Shown: positions 48,687 through 58,815, counted from the first letter of the stretch. The stretch is DNA of 64,000 bases from Sedimenticola sp. (GCA_027068915.1 JAMOLT010000009.1:62001-126000); one strand, 5' to 3'. Numbers and translations are program-made. The notes: a model not told the origin generated them from the letters alone.

Positions 48687-50725
48687 CGGATTTTACCGTA
48701 GACTGAACGCTCAACTTCAGTGACCGAGAACAAGCTCTCTCCCACAAACTCCCGGTGATGACTGTCCAACAGGTTGTGCGCAACCAGGGAGAGTTCCAGG
48801 TTTTTTACCGGATGCCAGGCAATCATGGCATTCAGGCTGATGTAGCTGGGTACGGGCATCTTTATGGAATAACTGGTCTGCTCCAAGTCATGCACATAAT
48901 AGACCCAGAAATCTACGGCCACCTGGTTGCTCAAGTCCATCATGGAGCGTATGGATAGCTGGTGTTTTGGGCTTGAGGTTTCGCTGATGTTGGTTTCGTC
49001 ATTTGAAAAGCTGGCATCGCCGGTCAAAGAACTGGAAACGTCGATAAAGCTGTAGTTTGACTGGAGACGCCACCATTCCAGCGGTCTCCAGTCTATGGCC
49101 AATTCCAGGCCATAACTATGGGCGGCGATGGTATTGTTGAATATCACATTGGATAGTGGATCTTGTGTACGGGTTTTTTCAAAAGCCTGCAAGTTGTCAT
49201 ATTTGTTATAGAAAACTGCAAGATCCAGGGAGAGATTCTCTTTTGGCTGTACCCGGTACCCGATTTCATATGCCAGGAGCTCTTCGGACTGGAAGTCCTT
49301 CGCACCTACGCTGTAGACGGTTTTCGGTGCATACGTTGGGGGCAGGGGGGTGATCATTGCCACAATACGTGATTCGCGTTCAAGGCGGGAGGGGGTTCTC
49401 AGCGCTTTGGAGATTGCCCCCCACAGGGTGCTGCGCTGGTTGGGCATCCAGGCAATGCGGATACTGGGTTGAATTTCGAAGCCCGTGAAATCATTGTGCT
49501 CAAATTTTGATCCCAGGGTCAAAAGCAGGGTATCCGGTGCCAGTGCTATTTCGTCCTGTATGAAAGCGCTGTACAGATTCAATCTGCGGCTGTCCGGCAG
49601 AAAACTAACCGCAAAGGTATTGTCAAAGTTGTCCCGAATGTGCCGGTACCCCAGCCCCCAAACGATTTCATGTCCTGTAATCCCATGATATTGATGCTGA
49701 AAATCAATATCCACAGTATCATGTGTTTGGGTCAGAATTCCTTCTGAACGGTAGGTATGGTCAACATAGAGCTGCAGGGTAGCGCTGCTGGATTCAGACA
49801 ATTGGTGGCTCCGCCTGCCCAATAGATTCCAGCCCGATGATTCGATACTGTCCTGTACGTTGGCAGCCAGATAAAACGGTGCATAGCCCGCATTGGCGGG
49901 ATCTTCAGGGTCTTTCCATAAATTGAGCGTCTGGTTTTCATCCGCTTTGTAAATATCCCCTTGTAGGGTCCAGCTGTCGGTTTGAGTAGTCTGAACATCG
50001 ACACGGAAACCGCCACGCAGGCTTTGCCAGCTATCTCCGTTGTTTTTCCCCTGGGTATAGGAGCTGTCCCTGTCGTTGTATTTCAGGTAGGCGCGTGCGG
50101 CAACACCATGTTTGGTTTTGATACCGTAGCGAATACTGCCAAAGGCTTTTTCCTCGTTTCCGGCACCGACTGTCAGCAGGCCGCCCTGTGTTTGGTTCGC
50201 CTGTTTGGTGATGATGTTGATCACGCCATTAACTGCATTGGCGCCCCATGCCGTAGCTCCTGGCCCGCGGATGACCTCTATGCGCTCAATGTCTTCCAGC
50301 AAGGTATCCTGGGCATCCCAGTAAACCCCTGAAAATGCGGGATTGTATACTGTTCTCCCATCAACCATCACCAACAGCTTGTTGGCAAACTGATTGGCGA
50401 AACCCCGACTGCTGATTGCCCATTTGTTGGCATCAATGCGCCCGACCTGGATTCCGGGCGCCATGCGCAACGCTTCCGGGATGCTTGTTACGCCGGAGCG
50501 CAGAATGTCATCATGGGTGATGACGAATATTGCAGCAGCGGCCTCGTTGAGTGGCTGTTTCTTCTTGGAAACCAGGGTTACTTCCATTGAAAGCAAATCT
50601 TCCAGGGGCATATCCATATAGTCTTCAGCCAAGCCATGGGCCTGGGCTGAAGATGCCAGCAATAGAAGAGGCGCCGCCAGGCCCGCAAGGGGGCGGCGAT
50701 AGCCTTTGTGAAGAGTTTTTACCAT
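48674..50725 (-). CDS. TonB-dependent outer-membrane receptor
   Basis: Plug domain SIPEALRMAPGIQVGRIDANKWAISSRGFANQFANKLLVMVDGRTVYNPAFSGVYWDAQDTLLEDIERIEVIRGPGATAWGANAVNGVINIITK; beta-barrel to terminal Phe. Confidence 0.93.
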   Translation of the reverse strand: MVKTLHKGYRRPLAGLAAPLLLLASSAQAHGLAEDYMDMPLEDLLSMEVTLVSKKKQPLNEAAAAIFVITHDDILRSGVTSIPEALRMAPGIQVGRIDANKWAISSRGFANQFANKLLVMVDGRTVYNPAFSGVYWDAQDTLLEDIERIEVIRGPGATAWGANAVNGVINIITKQANQTQGGLLTVGAGNEEKAFGSIRYGIKTKHGVAARAYLKYNDRDSSYTQGKNNGDSWQSLRGGFRVDVQTTQTDSWTLQGDIYKADENQTLNLWKDPEDPANAGYAPFYLAANVQDSIESSGWNLLGRRSHQLSESSSATLQLYVDHTYRSEGILTQTHDTVDIDFQHQYHGITGHEIVWGLGYRHIRDNFDNTFAVSFLPDSRRLNLYSAFIQDEIALAPDTLLLTLGSKFEHNDFTGFEIQPSIRIAWMPNQRSTLWGAISKALRTPSRLERESRIVAMITPLPPTYAPKTVYSVGAKDFQSEELLAYEIGYRVQPKENLSLDLAVFYNKYDNLQAFEKTRTQDPLSNVIFNNTIAAHSYGLELAIDWRPLEWWRLQSNYSFIDVSSSLTGDASFSNDETNISETSSPKHQLSIRSMMDLSNQVAVDFWVYYVHDLEQTSYSIKMPVPSYISLNAMIAWHPVKNLELSLVAHNLLDSHHREFVGESLFSVTEVERSVYGKIRWDF

Positions 50726-50957
50726 GTCTATTCCCATTTGCATCATCCAATCATGCTCATTTATGGTATCGGCCAGAGCGGGAACTAACTTAAGGGGGCC
50801 TTGAATCAAACCTGTTTATGCAGGTATGGGCCTGGTTTGGCTGTCCCTGCACCAGATTACTTGCCATAACACGTCAAAATAGTGAGCTTTTCCCGTATTT
50901 GTTATAAATAAAGCATATTTCGTGCCACAGCGTGTCACCGGTTGAATCGATAAAAAT

Positions 50958-50973
50958 TGGCATCGATGTTGCT
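50958..50973 (+). promoter_or_regulatory. Predicted sigma54 promoter for fliK
   Basis: TGGCATCGATGTTGCT (GG-N10-GC). Confidence 0.65.
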
Positions 50974-51014
50974 TGCATCTTTGGCAAAGACCGTTAATCG
51001 TGCCGGAGTAAGGA

Positions 51015-52892
51015 ATGCAGAACCCGTTTTTCAGCCTGAGCTTGCCTTTGATGCCTGATGCCGAGTTGCGTCAATCCACCGGGATGCCAGGTGGCCTTGC
51101 CCCCTTGCCCAATCAGGGAAAAGTCGGTGAAAGTGGTCGGAATTCCGGCTTTTCAGGAAGCCTGCAGCAGGCGATTTCTGCCGCTACTGAAGAGCCACCA
51201 GCCAGGCCAGGCGGAGATTCCGGGCTGCCGGCAAACGGCAATCTATTGCCGGATCTGCCGGTGGAGGCAGCCACCCCCCAGTTGGGGGAGGTCGAAGACA
51301 GTCCGATATTACGCGAAGAGGATGGACAAGCGCTGGTGGGTGGGAACGTGCTGCTTCCGCAGGACGCGGATGCCCCGCCTGCCATGTTGATGCCTGGCTT
51401 GTTAATGCAGTCTTCCTCTGGCGAGCAGTCCGACTTTCCGGTGCAGGAGTTGCCGGTGTCTTTCAGTGGCAGTTCTCCGGGCCGGGAGCAATTGCCAAGA
51501 CCTGTAATGACCACTGCTGCTACTGAAGAAAATATCCTTGCCCGGCAATTATCTCCCGTTACAAACAACAGTAATTCCTTCACTTCGGAACTGCGGCTTC
51601 AGCATGCTTTGCATCTTCCGGCAGCTGATGCTTCCCGGCCTGTGGCGATCAAGGTAGACGGCATGGCGGAATTATCCCTTCCGGTATTGCCTGCTACAAA
51701 TCGAAATGGTGTTGCTCCGACACTGGCGCGTGGGGATGTTCCTGAACTCCCGAAAACTGCTGCTCCTTTGTCTGTGGCGATCAAGGCAGATGGTATGGTG
51801 GAATCACCCCTTCCTGCATCACCAGCCAACCAGCGAAATGATGTTGCTTCGGTGCCGGCAGACCAGCGTGTTGCTGATTCCCTGAAAACCGTTACCCCTC
51901 AGCCCACGACAACCAGAATGGAAGGAATGACGAAAGAGGCTTCCAGTGGAGGATCTCCTGCGGCACTGGCAGAGAAATCTGGCGTTGTTGCAGCTTCAGA
52001 ATCCGTACGCCAGAACCCTGTTGCCATGGAAAACATTCTTCGCACACAAGCAGCAACAACCAAACCGGCTGGTATGTCTGCAGCAGCATTGGCCGGCGTG
52101 GCGGCAGAAAACCACGATATAGTGGCTTCAGAACTGCCGCGCCAACCAATTGCAGGCCTGCAAAATCTTAAAAATCAACAGCCTTTGGAGTCGAAGACAG
52201 AAAGGCAGACCGGCATCACCAGGGAAAGGGTAATTTCCCCCGCAGCTTTTCAGAATCTGATGGAGGCACATCGGCAGCCGCTCCAGGCCATGCCTGCTGG
52301 TGGAGCGTCTTTTTCGATTGAGCAGATGGCTGCTGCCCGTTCAGAAACCCATGCCCCCCCGCCTCCCATACAGGCATCTTTGAATCTTGCAGGCAACTCC
52401 GCACCACCAATTCCGCTGAGCACCCCAGCATCATTACCAGCCGCTGTGCCGCAGAGCATTTCTGTGCCTGTAGGCCATGCCGCCTGGGAACAGAGTATGG
52501 CCAGGCAAGTGCTGCAGGCCGGACAAAACCAGTTACAAACGCTGGAAATCCGGCTTAATCCGGCAAATCTGGGGGCATTGAATGTGCATATTTCCCTGGA
52601 AGCTGATGCTGCCAGCATTGTATTTTCCAGCCACCATGCAGTGGTTCGTGAGGCTGTGGAAGGGGCAATTCCCCGCTTGCGGGAAATGTTCAACAGCAGT
52701 GGCATCAGTCTTGGGGATGTCAATGTCGCAAACCAAAGTGCGGCAGAACAGCAGGGGCGGCAACCTTCCCGACAGTACCATGCCGGGCAAGTCACAGGTA
52801 CAGGCGCTGCCAGGCAGTCAGAGCCAGCTTCGGATGGTATCCGGGAAATGCCCAAAAAATCTTCGGAGCAACTGCTGGACTACTATATCTGA
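51015..52892 (+). CDS. fliK: Flagellar hook-length control protein FliK
   Basis: C-terminal SMARQVLQAGQNQLQTLEIRLNPANLGALNVHISLEADAASIVFSSHHAVVREAVEGAIPRLREMFNSSGISLGDVNV. Confidence 0.93.
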   Translation: MQNPFFSLSLPLMPDAELRQSTGMPGGLAPLPNQGKVGESGRNSGFSGSLQQAISAATEEPPARPGGDSGLPANGNLLPDLPVEAATPQLGEVEDSPILREEDGQALVGGNVLLPQDADAPPAMLMPGLLMQSSSGEQSDFPVQELPVSFSGSSPGREQLPRPVMTTAATEENILARQLSPVTNNSNSFTSELRLQHALHLPAADASRPVAIKVDGMAELSLPVLPATNRNGVAPTLARGDVPELPKTAAPLSVAIKADGMVESPLPASPANQRNDVASVPADQRVADSLKTVTPQPTTTRMEGMTKEASSGGSPAALAEKSGVVAASESVRQNPVAMENILRTQAATTKPAGMSAAALAGVAAENHDIVASELPRQPIAGLQNLKNQQPLESKTERQTGITRERVISPAAFQNLMEAHRQPLQAMPAGGASFSIEQMAAARSETHAPPPPIQASLNLAGNSAPPIPLSTPASLPAAVPQSISVPVGHAAWEQSMARQVLQAGQNQLQTLEIRLNPANLGALNVHISLEADAASIVFSSHHAVVREAVEGAIPRLREMFNSSGISLGDVNVANQSAAEQQGRQPSRQYHAGQVTGTGAARQSEPASDGIREMPKKSSEQLLDYYI

Positions 52893-53120
52893 GGAAAACC
52901 TGCCCCCAAGAGGGTGGTCTGTCAGGAAACACGGATTTCCCGGTAATAGTAAGCCCGCCTGTGCCTTGCCTTCATTCCCGGCGGAAAACAGACACGGCCT
53001 TTGCGAGGCTGTCAAAGAACCGACATCATCCCTGTCGTACATTCGTCATGCTATAGAAAAGACATTAAGTATATAATTTAATATGTTGATGTATAAGGAT
53101 AATAAAATATCCATTTAGCT

Positions 53121-53136
53121 TGGCACGAGTCCTGCA
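53121..53136 (+). promoter_or_regulatory. Predicted sigma54 promoter for fliL operon
   Basis: TGGCACGAGTCCTGCA (GG-N10-GC). Confidence 0.78.
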
Positions 53137-53174
53137 TCCCTGTTAGAAAAAGTCACTCACAGGAATGCAGGACA

Positions 53175-53744
53175 ATGGCAAAGAAAGATGATCTGGATCT
53201 GGATGTAGAAGGCAAGGGAAAGAAGAAATCTTCTAAGCTGAAGCTCATCATCATAATATTGGTATCAGTTTTGCTGCTTGCCGGTATTGGTGGGGGTGCA
53301 GCCTGGTACTTCCTCGGGATGCAGAATCCGTTTGTTGCCCAAGTTGATGCTGATGCTGATGCCGAACAGGCAGACCCGGAAGGAGAGGAAAAACCAGCCA
53401 AAAAGAAGAAAAAGAAGAGCAACGAGCCCCCCTTGTTTACCGGCCTGGATCCGGCTTTTGTGGTGAGTTTCAAGGATCAGAGCCAGGCGCGCTTCATGCA
53501 GCTCAGCGTGGAGCTAATGTCCCGCGATGCGGAAGTCATCAAGATTGTGGACGAATACAAGCCCATGCTGCGCAACAACCTGCTATTGCTGTTCAGTTCA
53601 CAGGAATATACAGACGTGGTCACCCGGGAAGGTAAGGAAAAACTACTGGCCCAGACCCTCGAAGAAGTGAACAACACACTGCACAATGAAGCGGGAATTG
53701 ATGGCGTTGAGGCCGTCTATTTCACCGCTTTTGTAGCCCAGTAA
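53175..53744 (+). CDS. fliL: Flagellar basal body-associated protein FliL
   Basis: Single TM then FTGLDPAFVVSFKDQSQARFMQLSVELMSRDAEVIKIVDEYKPMLRNNLLLLFSSQEYTDV. Confidence 0.94.
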   Translation: MAKKDDLDLDVEGKGKKKSSKLKLIIIILVSVLLLAGIGGGAAWYFLGMQNPFVAQVDADADAEQADPEGEEKPAKKKKKKSNEPPLFTGLDPAFVVSFKDQSQARFMQLSVELMSRDAEVIKIVDEYKPMLRNNLLLLFSSQEYTDVVTREGKEKLLAQTLEEVNNTLHNEAGIDGVEAVYFTAFVAQ

Positions 53745-53752
53745 CCGCCATC

Positions 53753-54766
53753 ATGCCTGCAAAGAATGTACTGTCCCAGGAAGAGATCGATGCCCTGCTC
53801 GTTGGTGTGGAAAGTGGCAAGGTAGAAGCAGGTACCGGCCTGTCAGCGGCAGATGGCGAGCTCTATTCATTCGATTTTACCGATCAGGAACACCTGTCGC
53901 GTAATCAACTTCCGGTACTGGAAACCATATCTCAACGCTTCGTGCGGCATTTCAACATCAGTCTCTACCGGATGCTCAAGCACTCCGCGAATTTAACGCT
54001 GGGTGATTCCAGGCTGGTGAAATACGCCGAGTACATGGATAGCCTGGAGACCCCATCCAGCATCAATCTCATCCACATTCATCCTCTTGTCGGAGCGGGA
54101 CTTGTGGTCATCGACCCCAAGCTGGCGTTTATTGCCGTGGATAATTATTTTGGTGGAGACGGGCGTTTTCAAACCAGCCGTACAAACGCAGAGTTTACCC
54201 CCACGGAGCAGCGTGTAATCCAGCTGCTGATCAATCTGGCACTTGAGGATCTCGGGAAGGCCTGGGAGCCGGTTGCCGCCTTGGAATTCACATACAGCAA
54301 GTCCGAGACCAACCCCCGCTTTGTCAATATCGCCACGCCTTCCGAGTTGGTTGTGATAACGGAAATAGAGGTTGAGCTTGATGGTGGTGGTGGCTTCTTT
54401 CACCTGGTATTGCCCTTGAACATGCTGGAACCGCTAAGGGCGCAGCTGGAACCCGGCATGCCAAAAATTGAAAAAGAGGAAGACAGCGACTGGTTGCAGG
54501 CATTGCGTACAGATCTGCTGAAAGTACAAGTAGAACTGGACAGCGCCCTCGTTGAGATACCCAAAACGCTGGGGGAGGTGTTGCGCCTGCAGCCCGGCGA
54601 TGTAATTCCCGTGGATATTGGGGAACAGGTAACCCTCCAGGCCGCTGGCGTGCCCATGGCACAGGGTTGTTTTGGTATTGCCCAGGGAAAAAACGCAATA
54701 AAGATTATCGAGCCGCTTGCCCATGCAGCGGCGAATCAAAAAAATGAACACAGGAGCCAATCATGA
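53753..54766 (+). CDS. fliM: Flagellar motor switch protein FliM
   Basis: LSQEEIDALLVGVESG; LVVIDPKLAFIAVDNYFGGDGRF. Confidence 0.96.
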   Translation: MPAKNVLSQEEIDALLVGVESGKVEAGTGLSAADGELYSFDFTDQEHLSRNQLPVLETISQRFVRHFNISLYRMLKHSANLTLGDSRLVKYAEYMDSLETPSSINLIHIHPLVGAGLVVIDPKLAFIAVDNYFGGDGRFQTSRTNAEFTPTEQRVIQLLINLALEDLGKAWEPVAALEFTYSKSETNPRFVNIATPSELVVITEIEVELDGGGGFFHLVLPLNMLEPLRAQLEPGMPKIEKEEDSDWLQALRTDLLKVQVELDSALVEIPKTLGEVLRLQPGDVIPVDIGEQVTLQAAGVPMAQGCFGIAQGKNAIKIIEPLAHAAANQKNEHRSQS

Positions 54767-55224
54767 GCGAGCAAGCAGCCAGTGCGATAGAAGAGCCTGA
54801 CAACACGGCAAATGCCGATTTTTCCGCAGAACTGCCGGAGGAGGAGGGCGCCGCAACAGCCACGCCAGAGAATGAAACAGAGTCCGGGCAGGAACCTCAG
54901 CAACCGGAGTATGAAAGCGCCGAATTTGAGTCCCTGAATACCGATGAAGCGGTGGAATCCATCGAACCCAACCTGGATGTGATTCTCAATATCCCGGTAA
55001 CCCTGTCCATGCAGATTGGACGCACCCGCATGACCATTGAGGAGCTGATGCGCCTGAACCGCGGCTCTGTAGTAAAACTGGATCGCCTGGCCGGAGAGCC
55101 GATGGACATACTGGTGAACGGCACGCTTATCGCCCATGGTGAAGTGGTAGTGGTTAACGACAAGTTTGGTATCCGGCTGCTTGATGTAATCAGTCCTGCC
55201 GAACGAGTCAAAAAGCTGCGCTGA
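54763..55224 (+). CDS. fliN: Flagellar motor switch protein FliN
   Basis: LDVILNIPVTLSMQIGRTRMTIEELMRLNRGSVVKLDRLAGEPMDILVNGTLIAHGEVVVVNDKFGIRL. Confidence 0.96.
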   Translation: MSEQAASAIEEPDNTANADFSAELPEEEGAATATPENETESGQEPQQPEYESAEFESLNTDEAVESIEPNLDVILNIPVTLSMQIGRTRMTIEELMRLNRGSVVKLDRLAGEPMDILVNGTLIAHGEVVVVNDKFGIRLLDVISPAERVKKLR

Positions 55225-55230
55225 TCTATC

Positions 55231-55680
55231 ATGATGCACCGATTCTACGGGCTGTTCTTTCTTCTGTTTTCGTTCCCGGTGGCAGCGGAAACCTCATCGT
55301 CCCCTTTACTCAGTGGAAGCGCTGTCAGGACGGATCTGGGCGCGCAACTGGTACAGGTTCTCGGTGGCTTGGGTATGGTGCTGGCCATGGTGATGCTGCT
55401 GGCCTGGCTGGCCAAGCGCTTTACCCACTCCCGCATGGTGGGAACCCGGGGTTTGCGCCTGCTTGGTGGAATCTCGCTTGGCGCCAAGGAGCGCATCGTA
55501 CTGGTTCAGGCGGGTGATACCCAGCTGTTGGTAGGTGTTGCGCCGGGAAGATTGCAAACCCTGCATGTGCTGGAAAAACCCATACAACCACAGGAAGCGG
55601 CAGAAACGGATTCTGCAGATAACGGGTTTGGCCAGAAGCTGGCGAAGCTGCTCAACCAGGACAAAGGAAAAGCCGAATAA
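55231..55680 (+). CDS. fliO: Flagellar biosynthetic protein FliO
   Basis: [22 protein letters not shown]...[40 protein letters not shown]. Confidence 0.92.
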   Translation: MMHRFYGLFFLLFSFPVAAETSSSPLLSGSAVRTDLGAQLVQVLGGLGMVLAMVMLLAWLAKRFTHSRMVGTRGLRLLGGISLGAKERIVLVQAGDTQLLVGVAPGRLQTLHVLEKPIQPQEAAETDSADNGFGQKLAKLLNQDKGKAE

Positions 55681-55681
55681 C

Positions 55682-56476
55682 ATGGAAACCCTCTCACCCC
55701 AAAACCGGAAAAACACCCCGTTGGCCAAGCTCACACTCGCCATCAAAGGTGTGTTATTCATGCTGCTGCTGTTTGCCGGCGGTGATGCACTGGCGCAAAC
55801 CGGGCTGGCGGCAGTTACCGTTACCCCCGGTGATGGTGGTAGCCAGACCTACACGGTGACCATTCAAATCCTGCTGCTGATGACCGTGTTGAGCATGCTT
55901 CCTGCCGCACTGATCATGATGACATCTTTTACCCGGGTCATTATCGTACTCGCAATTCTGCGACAGGCACTGGGTACAGCCCAGACGCCATCCAACCAGA
56001 TCCTCCTTGGCCTGGCCCTGTTTCTTTCCCTGTTCATCATGTCTCCCGTATTCGAGCAGGCATACCAGGATGGTCTCAAGCCGTACCTGGATGAGCAAAT
56101 CGGCTCGGAACAGGCGCTGGAAAAAGCCGCCGAGCCTTTCCGGCAGTTCATGCTGGATCAGACCCGCGAGGCAGATCTGCTTATGTTCACACGGATCTCC
56201 GGCAAAAGCAGTCTGCCGTCACGCGATGAAGTGCCGTTCTCCCTGTTGCTGCCTTCTTTTGTCACCAGCGAACTGAAAACAGCGTTCCAGATCGGGTTCC
56301 TGATCTTTCTGCCGTTTCTGGTGATTGATCTGGTGGTGGCGAGTGTACTGATGGCAATGGGCATGATGATGCTCTCTCCAATGATTATTTCGTTGCCATT
56401 CAAACTGATGCTGTTTGTGCTTGTGGATGGCTGGTCGCTGATCATGGGCACACTGGCAGCAAGTTTTTATCTTTGA
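55682..56476 (+). CDS. fliP: Flagellar biosynthetic protein FliP
   Basis: [59 protein letters not shown]. Confidence 0.96.
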   Translation: METLSPQNRKNTPLAKLTLAIKGVLFMLLLFAGGDALAQTGLAAVTVTPGDGGSQTYTVTIQILLLMTVLSMLPAALIMMTSFTRVIIVLAILRQALGTAQTPSNQILLGLALFLSLFIMSPVFEQAYQDGLKPYLDEQIGSEQALEKAAEPFRQFMLDQTREADLLMFTRISGKSSLPSRDEVPFSLLLPSFVTSELKTAFQIGFLIFLPFLVIDLVVASVLMAMGMMMLSPMIISLPFKLMLFVLVDGWSLIMGTLAASFYL

Positions 56477-56545
56477 GGGTATGCAGATGGCGCCTTTTTT
56501 CAATTCGAAAAATAACGCAAAAGGCATGCCCGGGAGCATGGATCA

Positions 56546-56821
56546 ATGACACCGGAAGCCATCCTCACTGTTGGTGAGAGCGCCCTGAGAGTCACCATTC
56601 TGCTGGCTGCCCCGTTGCTGCTTTCGGCACTGGCAATCGGCCTGTTCATTGGCGTATTGCAGGCCGCCACACAAATTCAGGAAATGACCTTGAGCTTTAT
56701 TCCCAAGCTCATAGTGCTGGTTGTGGCGCTAATCGTGGCCGGCCCCTGGATGCTGGGGCTGATCACCGATTTCACCATTCAGCTGTTTGAAAGCATTCCG
56801 GATCTTATCGGGGGCGGCTGA
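56546..56821 (+). CDS. fliQ: Flagellar biosynthetic protein FliQ
   Basis: LIVGVLQAATQIQEMTLSFIPKL-type sequence (GLFIGVLQAATQIQEMTLSFIPKLIVLVVALIVAGPWML). Confidence 0.95.
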   Translation: MTPEAILTVGESALRVTILLAAPLLLSALAIGLFIGVLQAATQIQEMTLSFIPKLIVLVVALIVAGPWMLGLITDFTIQLFESIPDLIGGG

Positions 56822-56826
56822 AAGGG

Positions 56827-57603
56827 ATGCTGCATTTCACCGGAACAGAACTGATGGGCTGGGCAGGCGGATTGTTGTGGCCATTCCTGCGCATCGGAGC
56901 CATGTTTGTGTCTGCACCGATATTCTCCGCCTCCAGTCTGCCGGTTCGGATCCGGGTTCTGTTGGCGCTGCTGGTTGCCTGGGTACTGGTTCCTGCGCTG
57001 CCAGCGACACCTGCAGTGGATCTGATCAGTGGCGAAGCTTTTTTGATCAGCATCTATCAGGTTCTCATCGGCGTGGCCATGGGTTTCATACTGCAAATGG
57101 TATTTGCAGTTTTCATCATTGCCGGGCAAAGCATTGCCATGGCTATGGGTCTGGGATTTGCATCCGCGATTGATCCGCAGAATGGCGTACAGGTGCCGGT
57201 CATCAGTCAATTCCTGCTGATCATGATCACCCTGATTTTTCTTGCCCTTGACGGCCACCTGTTATTTCTGGAGTTAATCGCTGAAAGCTTTCATCTGTTA
57301 CCTGTCGGGCTTATGCATCCGGATCCCGGCCAGCTCTGGGAGCTGGCCATCTGGGGCGGCTATATGTTTTCCGGCGGGATTCTGGTGGCAATTCCTGCGG
57401 TCACGGGGCTGTTGCTGGTAAACATCGCTTTCGGCGTAGCATCAAGAGCAGCTCCGCAACTGAATATTTTTGCAGTAGGTTTTCCGGTAATGATCATGGC
57501 AGGCTTCATCTTGATCATCCTGATACTGCCATCACTGACTTCCCACCTGAGCAAGTTGCTGTTCGATGCCGTGGCATTGATTCGGCAGTTGCTGGTGTCG
57601 TAA
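56827..57603 (+). CDS. fliR: Flagellar biosynthetic protein FliR
   Basis: FLRIGAMFVSAPIFSASSLPVRIRVLLALLVAWVL; QLNIFAVGFPVMIMAGF. Confidence 0.95.
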   Translation: MLHFTGTELMGWAGGLLWPFLRIGAMFVSAPIFSASSLPVRIRVLLALLVAWVLVPALPATPAVDLISGEAFLISIYQVLIGVAMGFILQMVFAVFIIAGQSIAMAMGLGFASAIDPQNGVQVPVISQFLLIMITLIFLALDGHLLFLELIAESFHLLPVGLMHPDPGQLWELAIWGGYMFSGGILVAIPAVTGLLLVNIAFGVASRAAPQLNIFAVGFPVMIMAGFILIILILPSLTSHLSKLLFDAVALIRQLLVS

Positions 57604-57615
57604 CCAGGAGGAAAT

Positions 57616-58746
57616 ATGGCGCAAGGGAGCAGCAGTGGAGAAGAACGCACAGAACAACCTACGCCCAAACGCCTGCGCGAAGCAAAAGAAAAAGGGCAGG
57701 TGCCGCGTTCCCGGGAGCTGAATAGTACGATTGTATTGATGGTTGCTGCTATGGGTTTGATGCTGCTGGGTGGCATGCTGGTAGATGATCTTGCAAAAAT
57801 CATGCGCGACGCCCTCATCATCGAGCGCGCCAAAGTTATGGATCCTACGGCATTGGTGCAGCAGTTTGGCACCGTTATCGGCAAAGCGCTATGGATGCTG
57901 TCACCACTGCTGGCATTGCTGGTACTGGCGGCAATGACCGGCCCGGTAAGCATGGGCGGCTTTTCCTTCAGCACCAAGGCCATCGCTTTCAAGGCGTCAA
58001 AGCTCAACCCTATTAAAGGACTGGGGCGGATTTTTTCTGCAAAAGGGTTGATGGAGCTGGTGAAAACCCTGGCCAAGTTCCTGCTCGTAGCTGCGGTTTC
58101 CGTATTGCTGCTCTGGTCCCTGAAAACCGAACTGCTGTCCCTTGCCAATGAGTCACTCAGGCAGGCTCTCGCACATGCAGGAACCCTGTTTGTATGGGCG
58201 TTTCTGGCGCTCAGTTCCGTGTTGGTTCTGGTGGCGGCCATTGATGTGCCATTTCAGCTCTGGCAACACAAAAAGCAGCTGAAGATGACGTTCAAGGAGG
58301 TCAAGGATGAAAGCAAGGAAACAGAAGGCCGCCCTGAGGTAAAGGGCAAGATCCGCGCTTTGCAAATGGAAATATCCCAGCGGCGCATGATGGATAAAGT
58401 GCCTGATGCTGATGTGGTGATTACCAATCCGACACACTATGCAGTGGCATTGCGTTATGAGCGGGAAGGCAATGGGGCACCGCGGGTGGTAGCCAAAGGT
58501 GCGGATCTGATAGCCATGCGCATCAGGGAGATTGCCCAATCCCATGACATCACCATCGTTTCTGCGCCACCACTGGCGCGGGCGCTGTATGCCACGACCA
58601 AACTGGAACAGGAAATTCCCGCAGAGCTGTATGTCGCGGTGGCGCATATCCTGGCCTATGTTTACCAGCTGGATGCAGCGCATGCGCAGGGCAATGATGA
58701 ACCACCAGTACCCACCGATCTGCCGGTACCGGATGAATACCAATAA
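57616..58746 (+). CDS. flhB: Flagellar biosynthetic protein FlhB
   Basis: GEERTEQPTPKRLREAKEKGQVPRSRELN; DVVITNPTHYAVALRYE (NPTH autocleavage site). Confidence 0.96.
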   Translation: MAQGSSSGEERTEQPTPKRLREAKEKGQVPRSRELNSTIVLMVAAMGLMLLGGMLVDDLAKIMRDALIIERAKVMDPTALVQQFGTVIGKALWMLSPLLALLVLAAMTGPVSMGGFSFSTKAIAFKASKLNPIKGLGRIFSAKGLMELVKTLAKFLLVAAVSVLLLWSLKTELLSLANESLRQALAHAGTLFVWAFLALSSVLVLVAAIDVPFQLWQHKKQLKMTFKEVKDESKETEGRPEVKGKIRALQMEISQRRMMDKVPDADVVITNPTHYAVALRYEREGNGAPRVVAKGADLIAMRIREIAQSHDITIVSAPPLARALYATTKLEQEIPAELYVAVAHILAYVYQLDAAHAQGNDEPPVPTDLPVPDEYQ

Positions 58747-58815
58747 CCTGAATGTACTGCATGAACACCGTTTCCGGCGGAAGCCGGCAGTGAATTCGCC
58801 AAAGAGTATGGAAAT

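Noticed and set aside
53341-53430. GATGCTGATGCTGATGCC and AAGAAGAAAAAGAAG runs in fliL as a regulatory repeat
   Set aside because: Short codon-level low complexity encoding an Asp/Ala then Lys-rich linker typical of FliL; no further structure.
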